Positions 8,347 through 17,033 are shown, counted from the first letter of the stretch. The stretch is 64,000 bases of DNA from Rhodobacter xanthinilyticus (GCF_001856665.1 NZ_CP017781.1:930001-994000); one strand, 5' to 3'. Translations and numbers: made by a program. The notes: generated from the letters alone by a model not told the origin.

Positions 8347-8796
8347 TCAGGCGCGATCGGCGGTATCCATCCAGATCGTGATCGGCCCGTCATTGAGCAG
8401 GCTCACCGCCATATCCGCGCCAAATTCGCCGGTCTCCACCGGCAGGCCAAGCCCGCGCAGGCTCGCCGAGAAATGCTCGTAGAGCTCTTTGCCGAGCTCG
8501 GGCGCGGCGGCGCTCGAGAAGCCGGGGCGGTTGCCGCGCGAGGTATCGGCGGCGAGCGTGAACTGGCTCACCACGAGGCAGGCGCCGCCCACATCGGTGA
8601 CCGAGCGGTTCATCTTGCCCGCCTCGTCCTTGAAGATCCGCAGCTTCGCGATCCGCCCCGCGAGCTTCTCCGCCTCGGCCTCGCCATCGCCCTGCATCGC
8701 GCAGACGAGGATCATCAGCCCTTGGCCGATCTTGCCGAGAGTCACCCCGTCCACCACAACATCTGCGTGTCGCACCCGCTGGATCACTGCGCGCAT
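8347..8796 (-). CDS. dtd: D-aminoacyl-tRNA deacylase
   Basis: A 149-residue DTD, which removes D-amino acids (and glycine from tRNA-Ala) mischarged onto tRNA. Both signature motifs are intact: SQFTLAAD in the middle and NRPGFSSAA; the C-terminal [11 protein letters not shown] also fits the family. The typical N-terminal MRAVIQRV supports the start. It lies 31 bases downstream of the zinc-ribbon membrane protein gene and may be co-transcribed with the TelA operon. Confidence 0.95.
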   Translation of the reverse strand: MRAVIQRVRHADVVVDGVTLGKIGQGLMILVCAMQGDGEAEAEKLAGRIAKLRIFKDEAGKMNRSVTDVGGACLVVSQFTLAADTSRGNRPGFSSAAAPELGKELYEHFSASLRGLGLPVETGEFGADMAVSLLNDGPITIWMDTADRA

Positions 8797-8827
8797 TCTC
8801 TCTCCTCGGCTGGCTCTTGCGGCGAGA

Positions 8828-9946
8828 TTACTTCGCCTGTGGCCCCAGATAGGCGATCAGAGCGGCAACCGCGATCGCCAAAACGACAGCCGTCGCGATC
8901 TTCCACACCGACCAAGGCCGGTCGCCCTGGACCTTGCCGGTCTGGGCGTTGACCACGAACCGAAAGCTCCGCCCGCGGTATTTATAGGCCGCGGTCCAGA
9001 CCGGCAGCAGGATATGTTTGAAGGTCTCGGCGGCGAAACTCGGGTCGAGATGGCCGATCCGCTGCTCATCGCCGCCAATATCGCGCCGCACATCGGATTG
9101 GATCACCCGGATCATCTCCGCCTGCGCCAGATGATGCCCCTCGGCCAGCTCGACCGTATAGCCCTCGGCCGAAAACCCGGCGAGATAATCGGGCCGATAC
9201 TCCGTCACCCCCGCGAGATCCCAGGGCGCGAGCCCCTGCACATAGGCCGGCGGCAGCGACCGCGCCGCATAGATCAGCACATCGTCAAAGACCCGCGCGA
9301 CCCGCCCCGAGACCGGCGTCCAGCGCGTGTGGCGGACCTCTTCGGTGCGCGTCTCGGCGCGGCCATCGACCATCACCTGCACGCTGCGCGTCTCATACCA
9401 GTAATCGCCCCGCGCGCCCGAATAGCGCGTCTCGGTCGCCGCATCGAAGGTCCAGAACGGCGTGTAGATCCCCGTCATCCGCCGCCCCTTGCGGGCATAT
9501 TGCGCGAAGCCCGAGGGCGCGAACCACAGGCTGCCGAGCCAGCGCCCGAGCGCCGCCCGCGCCTCCGCCTCGGTGATCGCGAAAGGCACCAGCCCCTGCG
9601 GCTTCAAGAGCCGTTTCGCGCCGGTATCGGTCACCACCGGAGTTGCACAAAACGGACATTGAACGGCGTGTTCGGGCCCGTCCATCTCGATGGAAGCGCC
9701 ACAATTCGGACAATGGAGCGTGCGATGCTCCTCGGTCTCGAAGGATGCCACATCGGCGCCGAGCGCGGCCGCGAGCGGCAGCTCCTGCAGCCCGGTGCCG
9801 CCGCGGCTGACCGCCTGCGGGATCTCCTGCACATGGCCGCAATAATCGCACACAAGCCGCTCCTGGCCCGGCGCGAAGCGCAGGTCCGCGCCGCAAGAGG
9901 CACAGGGGTAGTGATGCTCGGCCTCGGGCCGGCGCGGGGCGGCCAT
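8828..9946 (-). CDS. Zinc-ribbon membrane protein of the TelA/SPFH operon
   Basis: A 372-residue protein with two zinc ribbons near the N-terminus: CASCGADL...CDYCGH (about 15-37) and CPNCGASI...CPFCAT (about 79-100). A long soluble middle domain rich in tyrosine and tryptophan follows ([21 protein letters not shown]), then one C-terminal membrane helix ([18 protein letters not shown]). It is related to proteins mislabelled in databases as primosomal protein N' zinc-ribbon parts; it has no helicase motifs. The ATG at 9946 lies 8 bases after the SPFH gene stop, so coupled expression is likely. A membrane-anchored metal-binding adaptor is my inference. Confidence 0.75.
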   Translation of the reverse strand: MAAPRRPEAEHHYPCASCGADLRFAPGQERLVCDYCGHVQEIPQAVSRGGTGLQELPLAAALGADVASFETEEHRTLHCPNCGASIEMDGPEHAVQCPFCATPVVTDTGAKRLLKPQGLVPFAITEAEARAALGRWLGSLWFAPSGFAQYARKGRRMTGIYTPFWTFDAATETRYSGARGDYWYETRSVQVMVDGRAETRTEEVRHTRWTPVSGRVARVFDDVLIYAARSLPPAYVQGLAPWDLAGVTEYRPDYLAGFSAEGYTVELAEGHHLAQAEMIRVIQSDVRRDIGGDEQRIGHLDPSFAAETFKHILLPVWTAAYKYRGRSFRFVVNAQTGKVQGDRPWSVWKIATAVVLAIAVAALIAYLGPQAK

Positions 9947-9954
9947 GGCGGGCC

Positions 9955-11079
9955 TCAAACCGCCGGCGGCGGGGGCGGCGGCGCGATGGTGAAGAGCTGC
10001 GCGAGCTCGGCGATCTCGCCGGCGGGCTTCCAGCCGTCCTGACCGGGTGACCACACCAGCGTCTCCCGCGCGAAGCTGCCCTCGGCGACCATCCGCCCCA
10101 GATGCCCGCGCCCAAAGGGCCCCTGCGTCGCGCCGTTCACCGCCAGATGCCAGACCTTCTCGACGGGCGGCGGCGGCGGCGCCATCGGCGCGGCGGCAGG
10201 GCCTTGGGCGGGCGCGGCCCCCCAAGGCCCGACGGTGCCGCCCATCGCGGCCCCCATCGCGGCGCCCATCCCCATCCCCATCGCAGCGCCCATCCCCGAG
10301 GCGGCCGCGCTACCCGGCTGGCCGAGCGCCTCGGCCGCGTTGAACTGTGCATAGCGGCTCAGATCGCCAACGATCCCCATCGAGGTGCGCTTGTCCAGAA
10401 CCGCCTCGACGGCCTCCGGCAAGCTGATGTTTTCAATATAGAATTCCGGGATCGTCAGGCCATAGGTCGCGACCAGGGGCGCGATCGCGCCGGCGATCAT
10501 CCGGCCCAGATCGGCGGTATTCGCCGCCATGTCGAGCACCGGGATCGACGACCCCGCCAGCACCCGGCTGACCTCCTGCACGATCACATTGCGGATCTGG
10601 AAGCTGATCTCATCGGCGGTGAATTCGCCATCCGTGCCGACGATTTCCTGCATGAATTTAGCCGGGTCGCCGACCCGCATCGCATAGGAGCCAAACGCCC
10701 GCAGCCGCACCGGCCCGAACTCCGGGTCGCGGCAGATGATCGGGTTCTTCGTGCCCCATTTCAGGTCGTTGAACCGCGTCGTATTGATGAAATAGATCTC
10801 GGATTTGAACGGCGACTTGAACCCGTGATCCCAGTGCTGGAGCGTGGTCAGCACCGGCATGTTGTTGGTTTCCAAGAGATAAAGCCCCGGCGCGAAGACA
10901 TCGGCGAGCTGGCCTTCATGGATGAACACCGCCGCCTGGCCCTCGCGCACGGTGAGCTTGGCGCCATATTTGATCGCATGGCCCTCGCGCTCGAAGCGCC
11001 ACACCATCGTGTCGCGGGTGTCGTCGGTCCATTCGATGACATCGATGAATTCGCCGGTGAGAAAATCGAGAATGCCCAT
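9955..11079 (-). CDS. SPFH-domain protein with C-terminal GYF_2 domain
   Basis: A 374-residue protein. Residues 1-235 form an SPFH/band-7-like domain of the YdjI/virion-core type (VREGQAAVFIHEGQLADVFAPG, LRAFGSYAMRV, LAGSSIPVLDMAAN). A Gly/Ala/Met-rich linker (about 255-300; GAAMGMGMGAAMGAAM) and a proline run lead to a C-terminal GYF_2 domain (WHLAVNGATQGPFGRGHLGRM). SPFH proteins assemble into membrane scaffolds, and GYF domains bind proline-rich peptides. It has no transmembrane helix of its own; the zinc-ribbon neighbour could anchor it. Part of the minus-strand operon with TelA. Confidence 0.85.
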   Translation of the reverse strand: MGILDFLTGEFIDVIEWTDDTRDTMVWRFEREGHAIKYGAKLTVREGQAAVFIHEGQLADVFAPGLYLLETNNMPVLTTLQHWDHGFKSPFKSEIYFINTTRFNDLKWGTKNPIICRDPEFGPVRLRAFGSYAMRVGDPAKFMQEIVGTDGEFTADEISFQIRNVIVQEVSRVLAGSSIPVLDMAANTADLGRMIAGAIAPLVATYGLTIPEFYIENISLPEAVEAVLDKRTSMGIVGDLSRYAQFNAAEALGQPGSAAASGMGAAMGMGMGAAMGAAMGGTVGPWGAAPAQGPAAAPMAPPPPPVEKVWHLAVNGATQGPFGRGHLGRMVAEGSFARETLVWSPGQDGWKPAGEIAELAQLFTIAPPPPPPAV

Positions 11080-11088
11080 GCGGATCTC

Positions 11089-12072
11089 CTAGCTGTCGGC
11101 GCCCAAAAGCTCGGACGCGATGGTCTCAATGATCGGGCGCGCCTCGGCCTCGGTCATGCCGGGGCGCAGGCGCGGGTCGTAGAGGATTTGCAACATCAGC
11201 TCATCTTGCCGGGTGAGCAGGGCGAATTCCTCGTCGTCGTTGAAGATCGAGGGGCGCGCGCGCGGGTAATCATTGGCAAGCCCGAGCCCCTGCGAGAGCT
11301 CTTCATGGATGCAGGAGCGGCGCAAAAGCTCCGGGTGCTCGCCCCGGATCACCGCGACCGCGCGCGAATAGCTCGGCGAATTGCCCTCGGAGAAGGCGAA
11401 AACCACGCAAAAGGTGGTCGCGGGCAGGTCGGTGATCGCGGCGACCGAGGCCGCGTCGATCCCCGGCACCAGCGCGCGCAGCCGCTCGCCCGCCGCGCGG
11501 CGCTCGTTTTCGTTCAGGACCAGCACGGCGAAATTGCCGCCCGCGGGGGTGACGGAGATCGGGTGATGGCTCGCGCGGGCGAGCTGGCCGGCGAAGGCGG
11601 TGATCGTGGCGCGGTCGGTGCGGGCCTGCGCGGCCGGGATCGAGGCGCCGAACTCGATCGACATCGTCACCGGCCCCTCCCAGCGGCGCAGCCGCGAGGC
11701 ATGCTGGCTCGCGACAAACGTGCCGTTGCGGTTGGCATATTCATCATACAGCGCGACATGGATGAAATTGTCGACGAGCTGGCGGGTGCCGAAGGGCGCA
11801 TCGCGCGGCGCGACATCCTGACGGAGCAGGCCCTGGCCCTCGAGCGTCGCCTGCACCTGCGCGTAATAGGCCTGCATCGCCTCGCTCTCGGGGGCGCGCG
11901 GCGTGCCGCCGAGCCCCGCGGGCGCGGGCGTCGGGCGCGGGGTGGCCACGGGCGCGCTGTCGGGCACGCGCGCGCCCGGCCCGCCCTCGAGGCAGCCCGC
12001 CAGCGCCGCCACCAGCGCAAGCGCCCCTCCGAGACGGGGCAGGCGAGAGGACCACTCCGCGCGCGCGGTCAT
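11089..12072 (-). CDS. DUF2927 lipoprotein
   Basis: A 327-residue probable outer-membrane lipoprotein: the N-terminus has a hydrophobic stretch ending in lipobox LAGC (Cys at about residue 27). A proline-rich spacer follows, then the DUF2927 domain with TMSIEFGASIPAAQ, and a zinc-protease-like HExxQ-type segment (CIHEELSQGLGLANDYP) near residue 265. This HEELSQ motif resembles a metallopeptidase site, but activity is unproven. It lies 9 bases upstream of the SPFH gene and 2 bases downstream of telA, indicating tight coupling. Confidence 0.8.
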   Translation of the reverse strand: MTARAEWSSRLPRLGGALALVAALAGCLEGGPGARVPDSAPVATPRPTPAPAGLGGTPRAPESEAMQAYYAQVQATLEGQGLLRQDVAPRDAPFGTRQLVDNFIHVALYDEYANRNGTFVASQHASRLRRWEGPVTMSIEFGASIPAAQARTDRATITAFAGQLARASHHPISVTPAGGNFAVLVLNENERRAAGERLRALVPGIDAASVAAITDLPATTFCVVFAFSEGNSPSYSRAVAVIRGEHPELLRRSCIHEELSQGLGLANDYPRARPSIFNDDEEFALLTRQDELMLQILYDPRLRPGMTEAEARPIIETIASELLGADS

Positions 12073-12074
12073 GA

Positions 12075-13244
12075 TCAGGCCGCGCCCCGGTTCGCTTGCG
12101 GCGCCCGCGCGGCGGCGAGCGTCTCGCGCAGCTTGCCCTCGAGGGCGACCAGCTCGACCTCGGCCGCGGCCCGCGCCTTCTTGCCCTCATCGGCGATCCT
12201 GAGGCTATCCTCGATCGTGCCGATCAGCTCCGCGTTCGCGGTCTTGATCGCCTCGATATCGAAAACCCCGCGCTCCATCTCGGTGCGCACCGCCGCATTG
12301 GCCTCGCGCAGGTTCCGCGCATTCGCGGTCAGGAGCTCGTTGGTCAGATCGGTGGCCTGCTTGACCGCCTTCGCGGCTTCGGCCGAGCGCTGGATCGTCA
12401 CCGCCTGCGCGAGCTGCGTCTCCCACAGCGGCACCGTGTTGACGAGCGTCGAATTGATCTTGGTGATCAGGCTCTTGTCGTTTTCCTGCACCAGCCGGAT
12501 CGAGGGCAGGCTTTGCATCGTCACCTGACGGGTCAGCTTGAGATCATGCACCCGCCGCTCGAGATCATCGCGCGCACCGCGCAGATCGCGCAGCTCCTGC
12601 GCCACGATCACCTTGCGCGCCTCCTCCGCGCCGGCCACCTCGGCCTCCTTCGCGGGGATCGTGGTCGCGTCGAGCTCGGCGAGCTTGGCCTCGCCCGCGG
12701 CGATGTAAAGCGCCAGCTCATCGTAGAAATTCAGCGTCTTTTCATAGAGATGGTCGAGCGCCTTGATATCTTTGAGCAGCTTCGTCTCATGGCCGAGCAG
12801 GTCTTCGGTGATCATGTCGATCTGGCCCTGCACCTTCTCGAACCGCGCCACGAATTGCGCAAAGGGCGCCGCGCGGCCCAAAAGCCGCTCCCACCAGCTC
12901 TGCTTGCGCCGCACATCGAGCTCGCTGACCGAAAACCCGCGGATCGTGGTGACGATCTCGCTCAGGCTGTCGCCCGCGGGGCCGAGCTCCTTGTTGCGCA
13001 CATCGGCCAGCATCGCCTGGCTGATCGCCTGCAATTCCTCCTGCGCCTTCGCCCCGAAATAGAGCACCGAGCCCGAATCGCCCATGTCGATCTCGGCCAT
13101 CCGCGCCCGGATCGCCTCGGCCTGCGGCGCCGGCGCGGTCTCGAGGGCGATCAGCTCGCCCGCCGGGCTCGGCAGCGCAAGCGCGGGCAGGGTCTCGATC
13201 TCGGCGGTCGCCACGGCGGCCTTGTTGACGGTGGTGTCGGTCAT
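12075..13244 (-). CDS. telA: Toxic anion resistance protein TelA family
   Basis: A 389-residue, mostly helical TelA protein. Hallmarks are LYFGAKAQEELQAISQ (about 60-75), FQxF-like segments FARFEKVQGQID, the long coiled coil (LDATTIPAKEAEVAGAEEAR) and IRLVQENDKSLITKINSTL with TVPLWETQLAQAV. TelA (KlaA operon homologue) is linked to tellurite and cell-envelope stress resistance; its mechanism is not established. It follows the XpaC gene by 30 bases. Pairing of TelA with XpaC is widely seen in bacteria. Confidence 0.92.
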   Translation of the reverse strand: MTDTTVNKAAVATAEIETLPALALPSPAGELIALETAPAPQAEAIRARMAEIDMGDSGSVLYFGAKAQEELQAISQAMLADVRNKELGPAGDSLSEIVTTIRGFSVSELDVRRKQSWWERLLGRAAPFAQFVARFEKVQGQIDMITEDLLGHETKLLKDIKALDHLYEKTLNFYDELALYIAAGEAKLAELDATTIPAKEAEVAGAEEARKVIVAQELRDLRGARDDLERRVHDLKLTRQVTMQSLPSIRLVQENDKSLITKINSTLVNTVPLWETQLAQAVTIQRSAEAAKAVKQATDLTNELLTANARNLREANAAVRTEMERGVFDIEAIKTANAELIGTIEDSLRIADEGKKARAAAEVELVALEGKLRETLAAARAPQANRGAA

Positions 13245-13274
13245 CGCTCTCTCCTTGCGCGGCGCGCGGGCTCG

Positions 13275-14189
13275 TTACGGATTGTGGGTCTCGGTCTCGG
13301 CGGGCGCAAGCCCCTCGCGCGCCAGCCGCTCGCGCAGCACCTCGATCTCGATCTCCAGCCCCTCGCGGCCATTGGCGATCAGATCGCGGGTGCGGGCGGT
13401 GAAATTGCGCTCGAGATCGTCGAGCAGCGCCTCGTAATCGGCGCGCGCCTTGGAATCGCGGCTCTGCGCCCAGAGATCGGCAAATTGCGCCGTCGCATCG
13501 CGCGCGCCCTGCAGGTAAACGCCCATGTAGCGGCGCGCGGCAGACAGGTCGCCCGGGTCTTCCTCGACCGCGCGAAAGAGCGCCCGCGCCGTCTCGGCAA
13601 AGGCCGCGACGCGGGTCTCGAGCCGGCCGTCCTGCGCCCGCGCGATCGCCTCGCGCATCGCGGCGAGATGCGCCTCGCCCGCCTCGACGGCGCGCGCCAC
13701 CCGGTTTTGCTGGATCGGGTCGATCCCCTCCATGCCCTTGTCGCGCGCCGGGTCGAAGCCGAAGGCCGCAACCGTCAGCCCGAGCCCGATCAGCCCGGTG
13801 ACCGCCGCCCCCGCCAGCCCCATCGCGGGGTCGGTGGCGCCGAGCGCGAGCCCCGCGCCGATCAGCACGGCCGCGAAGATCTTGCGCGGAAAGGCCGGCC
13901 GGCGGGCCACGCGGCGCGCCTCATAGGCGGCCTCGGCCCGCAGCCCCTCGCGCAGCAGATAGGCGCCCAAGGCCAGAACGCCGAGCGCGCCGAGCGAGCG
14001 CGCGAGCACCTCGGGCCCCGCGCCGAACGCCCCCGCCCCGAAGGGCAGTGCCGCCACCACGATCCAGAACGGCCAGCCCTCCTGGCGGTGCTGCACGCGC
14101 GGCAGCCGCTCGGCCGGCAGGCTCTCGGTCTCGCTTCGGGAAGAGGGGCGGGGGGAGGGGCTGAATTTGCCGCCAAAACGCTCGGCCAT
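13275..14189 (-). CDS. XpaC family membrane protein (5-bromo-4-chloroindolyl phosphate hydrolysis protein)
   Basis: A 304-residue protein with membrane helices around 35-70 (FWIVVAALPFGAGAFGAG; LARSLGALGVLALGAYLL) and 95-130 (IFAAVLIGAGLAL; LAGAAVTGLIGLGLTVAA), then a helical cytoplasmic C-terminal half (residues 150-300). This matches the XpaC family, a usual partner of TelA. I take ATG 14189 as the start: its codon overlaps the TGA of a 27-aa ORF (TGATG), and upstream in-frame residues are not hydrophobic or conserved in appearance. A GTG lies immediately before. Confidence 0.8.
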   Translation of the reverse strand: MAERFGGKFSPSPRPSSRSETESLPAERLPRVQHRQEGWPFWIVVAALPFGAGAFGAGPEVLARSLGALGVLALGAYLLREGLRAEAAYEARRVARRPAFPRKIFAAVLIGAGLALGATDPAMGLAGAAVTGLIGLGLTVAAFGFDPARDKGMEGIDPIQQNRVARAVEAGEAHLAAMREAIARAQDGRLETRVAAFAETARALFRAVEEDPGDLSAARRYMGVYLQGARDATAQFADLWAQSRDSKARADYEALLDDLERNFTARTRDLIANGREGLEIEIEVLRERLAREGLAPAETETHNP

Positions 14190-14272
14190 CACACCCCCCC
14201 CGTCAGCGCCACCGAGAAGGTCAGCGCAAGCAGCAGCAAAAAGGCGATCAGGCGCGTGGCATTGCGCGACAT
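14189..14272 (-). CDS. 27-residue single-helix membrane peptide
   Basis: ATG at 14272 opens a 27-codon frame ending in TGA that overlaps the XpaC ATG (TGATG). An AAGGA ribosome site lies 8 bases before the ATG. The product is a short basic N-terminus (MSRNATR) followed by a hydrophobic helix (LIAFLLLLALTFSVALTG), so it is a predicted one-pass membrane peptide. It sits first in the XpaC-TelA-SPFH operon. It may be a functional micro-protein or a leader peptide for coupled translation of XpaC. Conservation is untested. Confidence 0.5.
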   Translation of the reverse strand: MSRNATRLIAFLLLLALTFSVALTGGV

Positions 14273-14409
14273 GGGCCGGTCCTTCGATCGGGCCGCCGGG
14301 GCGGCGTCGAGACAGACAATAGGCACTCAAACGTCGCGCCGCCAGAGGGGCAGGGGCCGCGAGGGCGGGAAAATTGCCCCCGCGCTCCCCCTTGGGTCAG
14401 GCTTGGCGC

Positions 14410-15969
14410 TCAGCCGCGGCTCGGGCCGCGCGGGCCTTTCGGGCCACGCGGCGCGCCGCCGGGGGCGCCGCCATGGCTCTTGAACCCGGCCGCACGGGGC
14501 TTGCCCGCGCCGCCATGGCTCTTGAAGCCCGAGGATTTGAAGCCGGGCTTGTCGCCGAACGAGCGCTCGCCACGGGGTTTGTCGCCCCAGGGTTTGTCCG
14601 AACGCGGCTTGTCGCCAAACGAGCGCTCGCCGCGGGGCTTGTCGCCCCAGGGTTTGTCCGAACGCGGCTTGTCGCCGAACGAGCGCTCGCCGCGCGGCTT
14701 GTCACCCCAAGTCTTATCCGAGCGCGGCTTGTCGCCGAACGAGCGCTCGCCGCGCGGCTTGTCACCCCAAGTCTTATCCGAGCGCGGCTTGTCGCCGAAC
14801 GAGCGTTCGCCACGCGGCTTGTCGCCGAATTTGCGCTCGCCGAAGGGCTTGTCGCCGCGCGGTTTGCGCTCCTCGTCGCTGTGGCTGCGGAAGCCCTCCG
14901 AGCGCGGCTTGCGCGCCCCGAACCCTTCCGATTTCGCGCCGAATTTCCGCTCCGGCCGGTCGCCGAATTTCCGCTCGGGGCGCTCGCCGCCCTCGGCCTT
15001 GCCGAAATCGCGCTGCTTGCCGAAGCCGCGTTTCTCGCCGCCCTCGGCGCGCTCGGGCCGGTCGCCGAACTTGCGCGGACCCCGTTCGCCGCCCCGTTCG
15101 CCGCCGCGCTCATCGCTGCGGCTGAAGCGCGCGTCGCGCGCCGCCTTCGCGGCCTCCTCGCGCTCGGAGCGCGACTTGCGGCCCTCCTCGACGCCCAAAA
15201 GCAGCCGGTCACCCAACTGCTCGCGCAGCACCTTGCGCTTGATCTCGATGACATCGCCCGGCTGCATCTCGTTGAGGCGGAACGGCCCGTAGCTCACCCG
15301 GATCAGCCGGTTCACGGTCAGCCCGATCTCGGTCATCGCGCGGCGGATCTCGCGGTTCTTGCCCTCGCGCAGCCCCACCGTCAGCCAGGCATTCGCGCCC
15401 TGCTGGCGGTCGAGCGTGATCTCCATCGGCAAAAATTCCTCGCCGTCGATCACGATCCCCTCGCGCAGCGGCCGGAACGCATCATCCATCGGCCGGCCGT
15501 TCACCCGCACGCGATATTTGCGCAGCCAGCCGGTCTCGGGCAGCTCGAGGCGGCGCTTGAGCCCGCCGTCATTGGTCAGCAGCAAGAGCCCCTCGGAGTT
15601 GAGGTCGAGCCGCCCGACATTGAGCACCCGCGGCATCCCCTCGGGCATCTCGTCGAAAATCGTGCGCCGGCCCTGTTCGTCCTTCTCGGTCGTCACGAGG
15701 CCGAGCGGCTTGTAATAGACCCAGACGCGGGTCTCTTGCGGCGCGTCGATCGGCTTGCCGTCGACCACCACCTTGTCGGTGGGCAGAACGTCGAGCGCGG
15801 GCGAGGTGATCTTCTTGCCGTTCACCGTGACGCGGCCTTCGAGGATCATCTTCTCGGCATCGCGGCGCGAGGCGACGCCGGAGCGCGCGATGACCTTGGC
15901 GATCCGGTCGGCGGTGGTGGTTTGGGGAACGGTCGAGGCGGCCGGCGTTGCGGGCGTGTCACTCATCAT
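14410..15969 (-). CDS. rluB: Ribosomal large-subunit pseudouridine synthase with repetitive basic tail
   Basis: A protein of 519 residues. It has an S4 RNA-binding domain (RIAKVIARSGVASRRDAEKM, about 20-70), then an RsuA/RluB/E/F-type catalytic domain with the aspartate in VGRLDLNSEGLLLLTNDG and the C-terminal signature GKNREIRRAM. Catalytic part ends near residue 255. The remaining half is a charged Arg/Lys/Asp/Gly tail built from GERSFGDKPRSDKTWGDKPR-like units, likely an RNA-binding disordered region. RluB is the closest assignment (23S rRNA 2605). Start: AAGGATAAA precedes twin ATGs at 15969/15966; an ATG at 15979-15981 overlaps that ribosome site. Confidence 0.88.
   Translation of the reverse strand: MMSDTPATPAASTVPQTTTADRIAKVIARSGVASRRDAEKMILEGRVTVNGKKITSPALDVLPTDKVVVDGKPIDAPQETRVWVYYKPLGLVTTEKDEQGRRTIFDEMPEGMPRVLNVGRLDLNSEGLLLLTNDGGLKRRLELPETGWLRKYRVRVNGRPMDDAFRPLREGIVIDGEEFLPMEITLDRQQGANAWLTVGLREGKNREIRRAMTEIGLTVNRLIRVSYGPFRLNEMQPGDVIEIKRKVLREQLGDRLLLGVEEGRKSRSEREEAAKAARDARFSRSDERGGERGGERGPRKFGDRPERAEGGEKRGFGKQRDFGKAEGGERPERKFGDRPERKFGAKSEGFGARKPRSEGFRSHSDEERKPRGDKPFGERKFGDKPRGERSFGDKPRSDKTWGDKPRGERSFGDKPRSDKTWGDKPRGERSFGDKPRSDKPWGDKPRGERSFGDKPRSDKPWGDKPRGERSFGDKPGFKSSGFKSHGGAGKPRAAGFKSHGGAPGGAPRGPKGPRGPSRG
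14551..14820 (-). repeat. 60-bp tandem repeat inside rluB tail (4.5 copies)
   Basis: Starting at 14551 the same 60-base unit repeats with phase exactly 60: each copy on the plus strand begins GTCGCC or GTCACC and carries CGAGCGCTCGCC. The two copies at 14701-14820 are nearly identical. The unit equals 20 codons, so copy-number change keeps the frame. Sub-repeats of about 30 bp (one GDKPR module) are visible within the unit. Translated units read SFGDKPRSDKTWGDKPRGER or close variants. Confidence 0.9.
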
Positions 15970-16104
15970 TTTATCCTTCATCGGGAGGGGGCGCGCGGAT
16001 CACCGGGCGCAAAGGCCGCTCTATACGCGCGCGCCCCGAGTCTCGCAAGTAACTTGTCGCGCAAGCCTCTTGCGCGGCGCGGCGCGCGGGGCCATTGAAA
16101 GGGT

Positions 16105-16557
16105 ATGAGCTTCACCTCTTACATGGATCTCGCGCTCGCAGAGGCGCAGGCGGCCGCCGCGCGCGGCGAGGTGCCGGTCGGCGCGGTGCTGATCGGCCCG
16201 GGCGGGCAGGTGGTGGCGCGCGCCGGCAACCGCACCCGCGAGCTCAATGACCCGACGGCCCATGCCGAGATCCTCGCACTGCGCGCCGCCTGTGCCGCGG
16301 CGGGCTCCGAGCGGCTGCCGGGCCATGATCTCTATGTCACCCTCGAACCCTGCCCGATGTGTGCCGCCGCCCTCTCGAACGCCCGCATCGCGCGCCTCTA
16401 TTATGGCGCGGCCGACCCGAAATCAGGCGGCATCGCCCAGGGCCCGCGGATCTTCTCGCATCCGCAATGCCACCATGTCCCCGAGGTCTACGACGGGATC
16501 GGCGCCGCCCCGGCCGAGCGGCTCCTGAAGGATTTCTTCGCAGCACGGAGGGGCTGA
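16105..16557 (+). CDS. tadA: tRNA-specific adenosine deaminase
   Basis: A 150-residue deaminase that converts A34 to inosine in tRNA-Arg(ACG). The zinc site is complete: His53-Ala-Glu55 (AHAEILAL) and Cys83/Cys86 (EPCPMCAAAL). VGAVLIGPGGQVVARAGNR and LYYGAADPKSGG are also family features. Length is normal. It is divergent from rluB, an arrangement common in alphaproteobacteria. Its TGA overlaps the ATG of the next gene. Confidence 0.95.
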   Translation: MSFTSYMDLALAEAQAAAARGEVPVGAVLIGPGGQVVARAGNRTRELNDPTAHAEILALRAACAAAGSERLPGHDLYVTLEPCPMCAAALSNARIARLYYGAADPKSGGIAQGPRIFSHPQCHHVPEVYDGIGAAPAERLLKDFFAARRG

Positions 16558-16925
16558 TGGACGGCGCAGTCAAGGTGGTGATCCAGCTTTCCGAGGGCGA
16601 GGAGGCGCGGATGGCGCAGGCGCTCAACAATGCCGCGAACCTCACCCGCTATTATGCCGAGCGCGGCTTTGCGCTGGTGATCGAGGTGGTGTGCTTCGGC
16701 CCCGGGGTGAGCCTGCTGCGCGCCGACCGCACGCCCTTCGCCGCGCGGGTGGCGGAACTGGCCGGGCGCCCGGTGCATTTTTCCGCCTGCGCCAATACGC
16801 TCCATGGCCTTGCGCAGGCCGAAGGCGCGGTGCCGCCGCTCTTGCCGCAGGCGCGCGTCGTGCCCTCGGGCGCGGCCCATGTGATCGAGCTGCAACGCGC
16901 GGGCTACGCCTATCTGCGCCCCTGA
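16557..16925 (+). CDS. DsrE/DsrF-like small protein
   Basis: A 122-residue protein with a DsrE-like alpha/beta fold: KVVIQLSEGEEARMAQALNNAANL at the start, then a strand FALVIEVVCFGPGVSLL, and HFSACANTLHGLA containing a central cysteine (about residue 80) at the place of the sulfur-accepting cysteine in DsrE/YchN proteins. Whether it handles sulfur is unknown. The start overlaps the tadA stop (TGATG). The short stop-proximal tail AHVIELQRAGYAYLRP is typical of this subfamily. Confidence 0.75.
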   Translation: MDGAVKVVIQLSEGEEARMAQALNNAANLTRYYAERGFALVIEVVCFGPGVSLLRADRTPFAARVAELAGRPVHFSACANTLHGLAQAEGAVPPLLPQARVVPSGAAHVIELQRAGYAYLRP

Positions 16926-16935
16926 CGGGCGGGGA

Positions 16936-17033
16936 GGGGGCGCCGCCCCCACGGCCCTGCGGGCTGCCCCCCGGGATATTTCGACATCGTTGAAGGGCGC
17001 CGCGGTTTTCGTTTCAACGATGCTCAAATATCC
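16936..17033. repeat. Palindromic intergenic repeat, type 1, copy A
   Basis: A G/C-rich block (GGGGGCGCCGCCCCC) and GCGGGCTGCC lead into arm GGGATATTTCGACATCGTTG (from 16973), a 17-base loop, and the inverse arm CAACGATGCTCAAATATCC (to 17033). The same arms occur at 23.5 and 26.3 kb and one arm at 39.1 kb. It lies between the DsrE-like gene and icd. The large hairpin may end transcription. Confidence 0.75.

Noticed and set aside
14551-14820. Regular 60-bp repeat considered as CRISPR
   Set aside because: No unique spacers; units are contiguous and encode an in-frame protein repeat.
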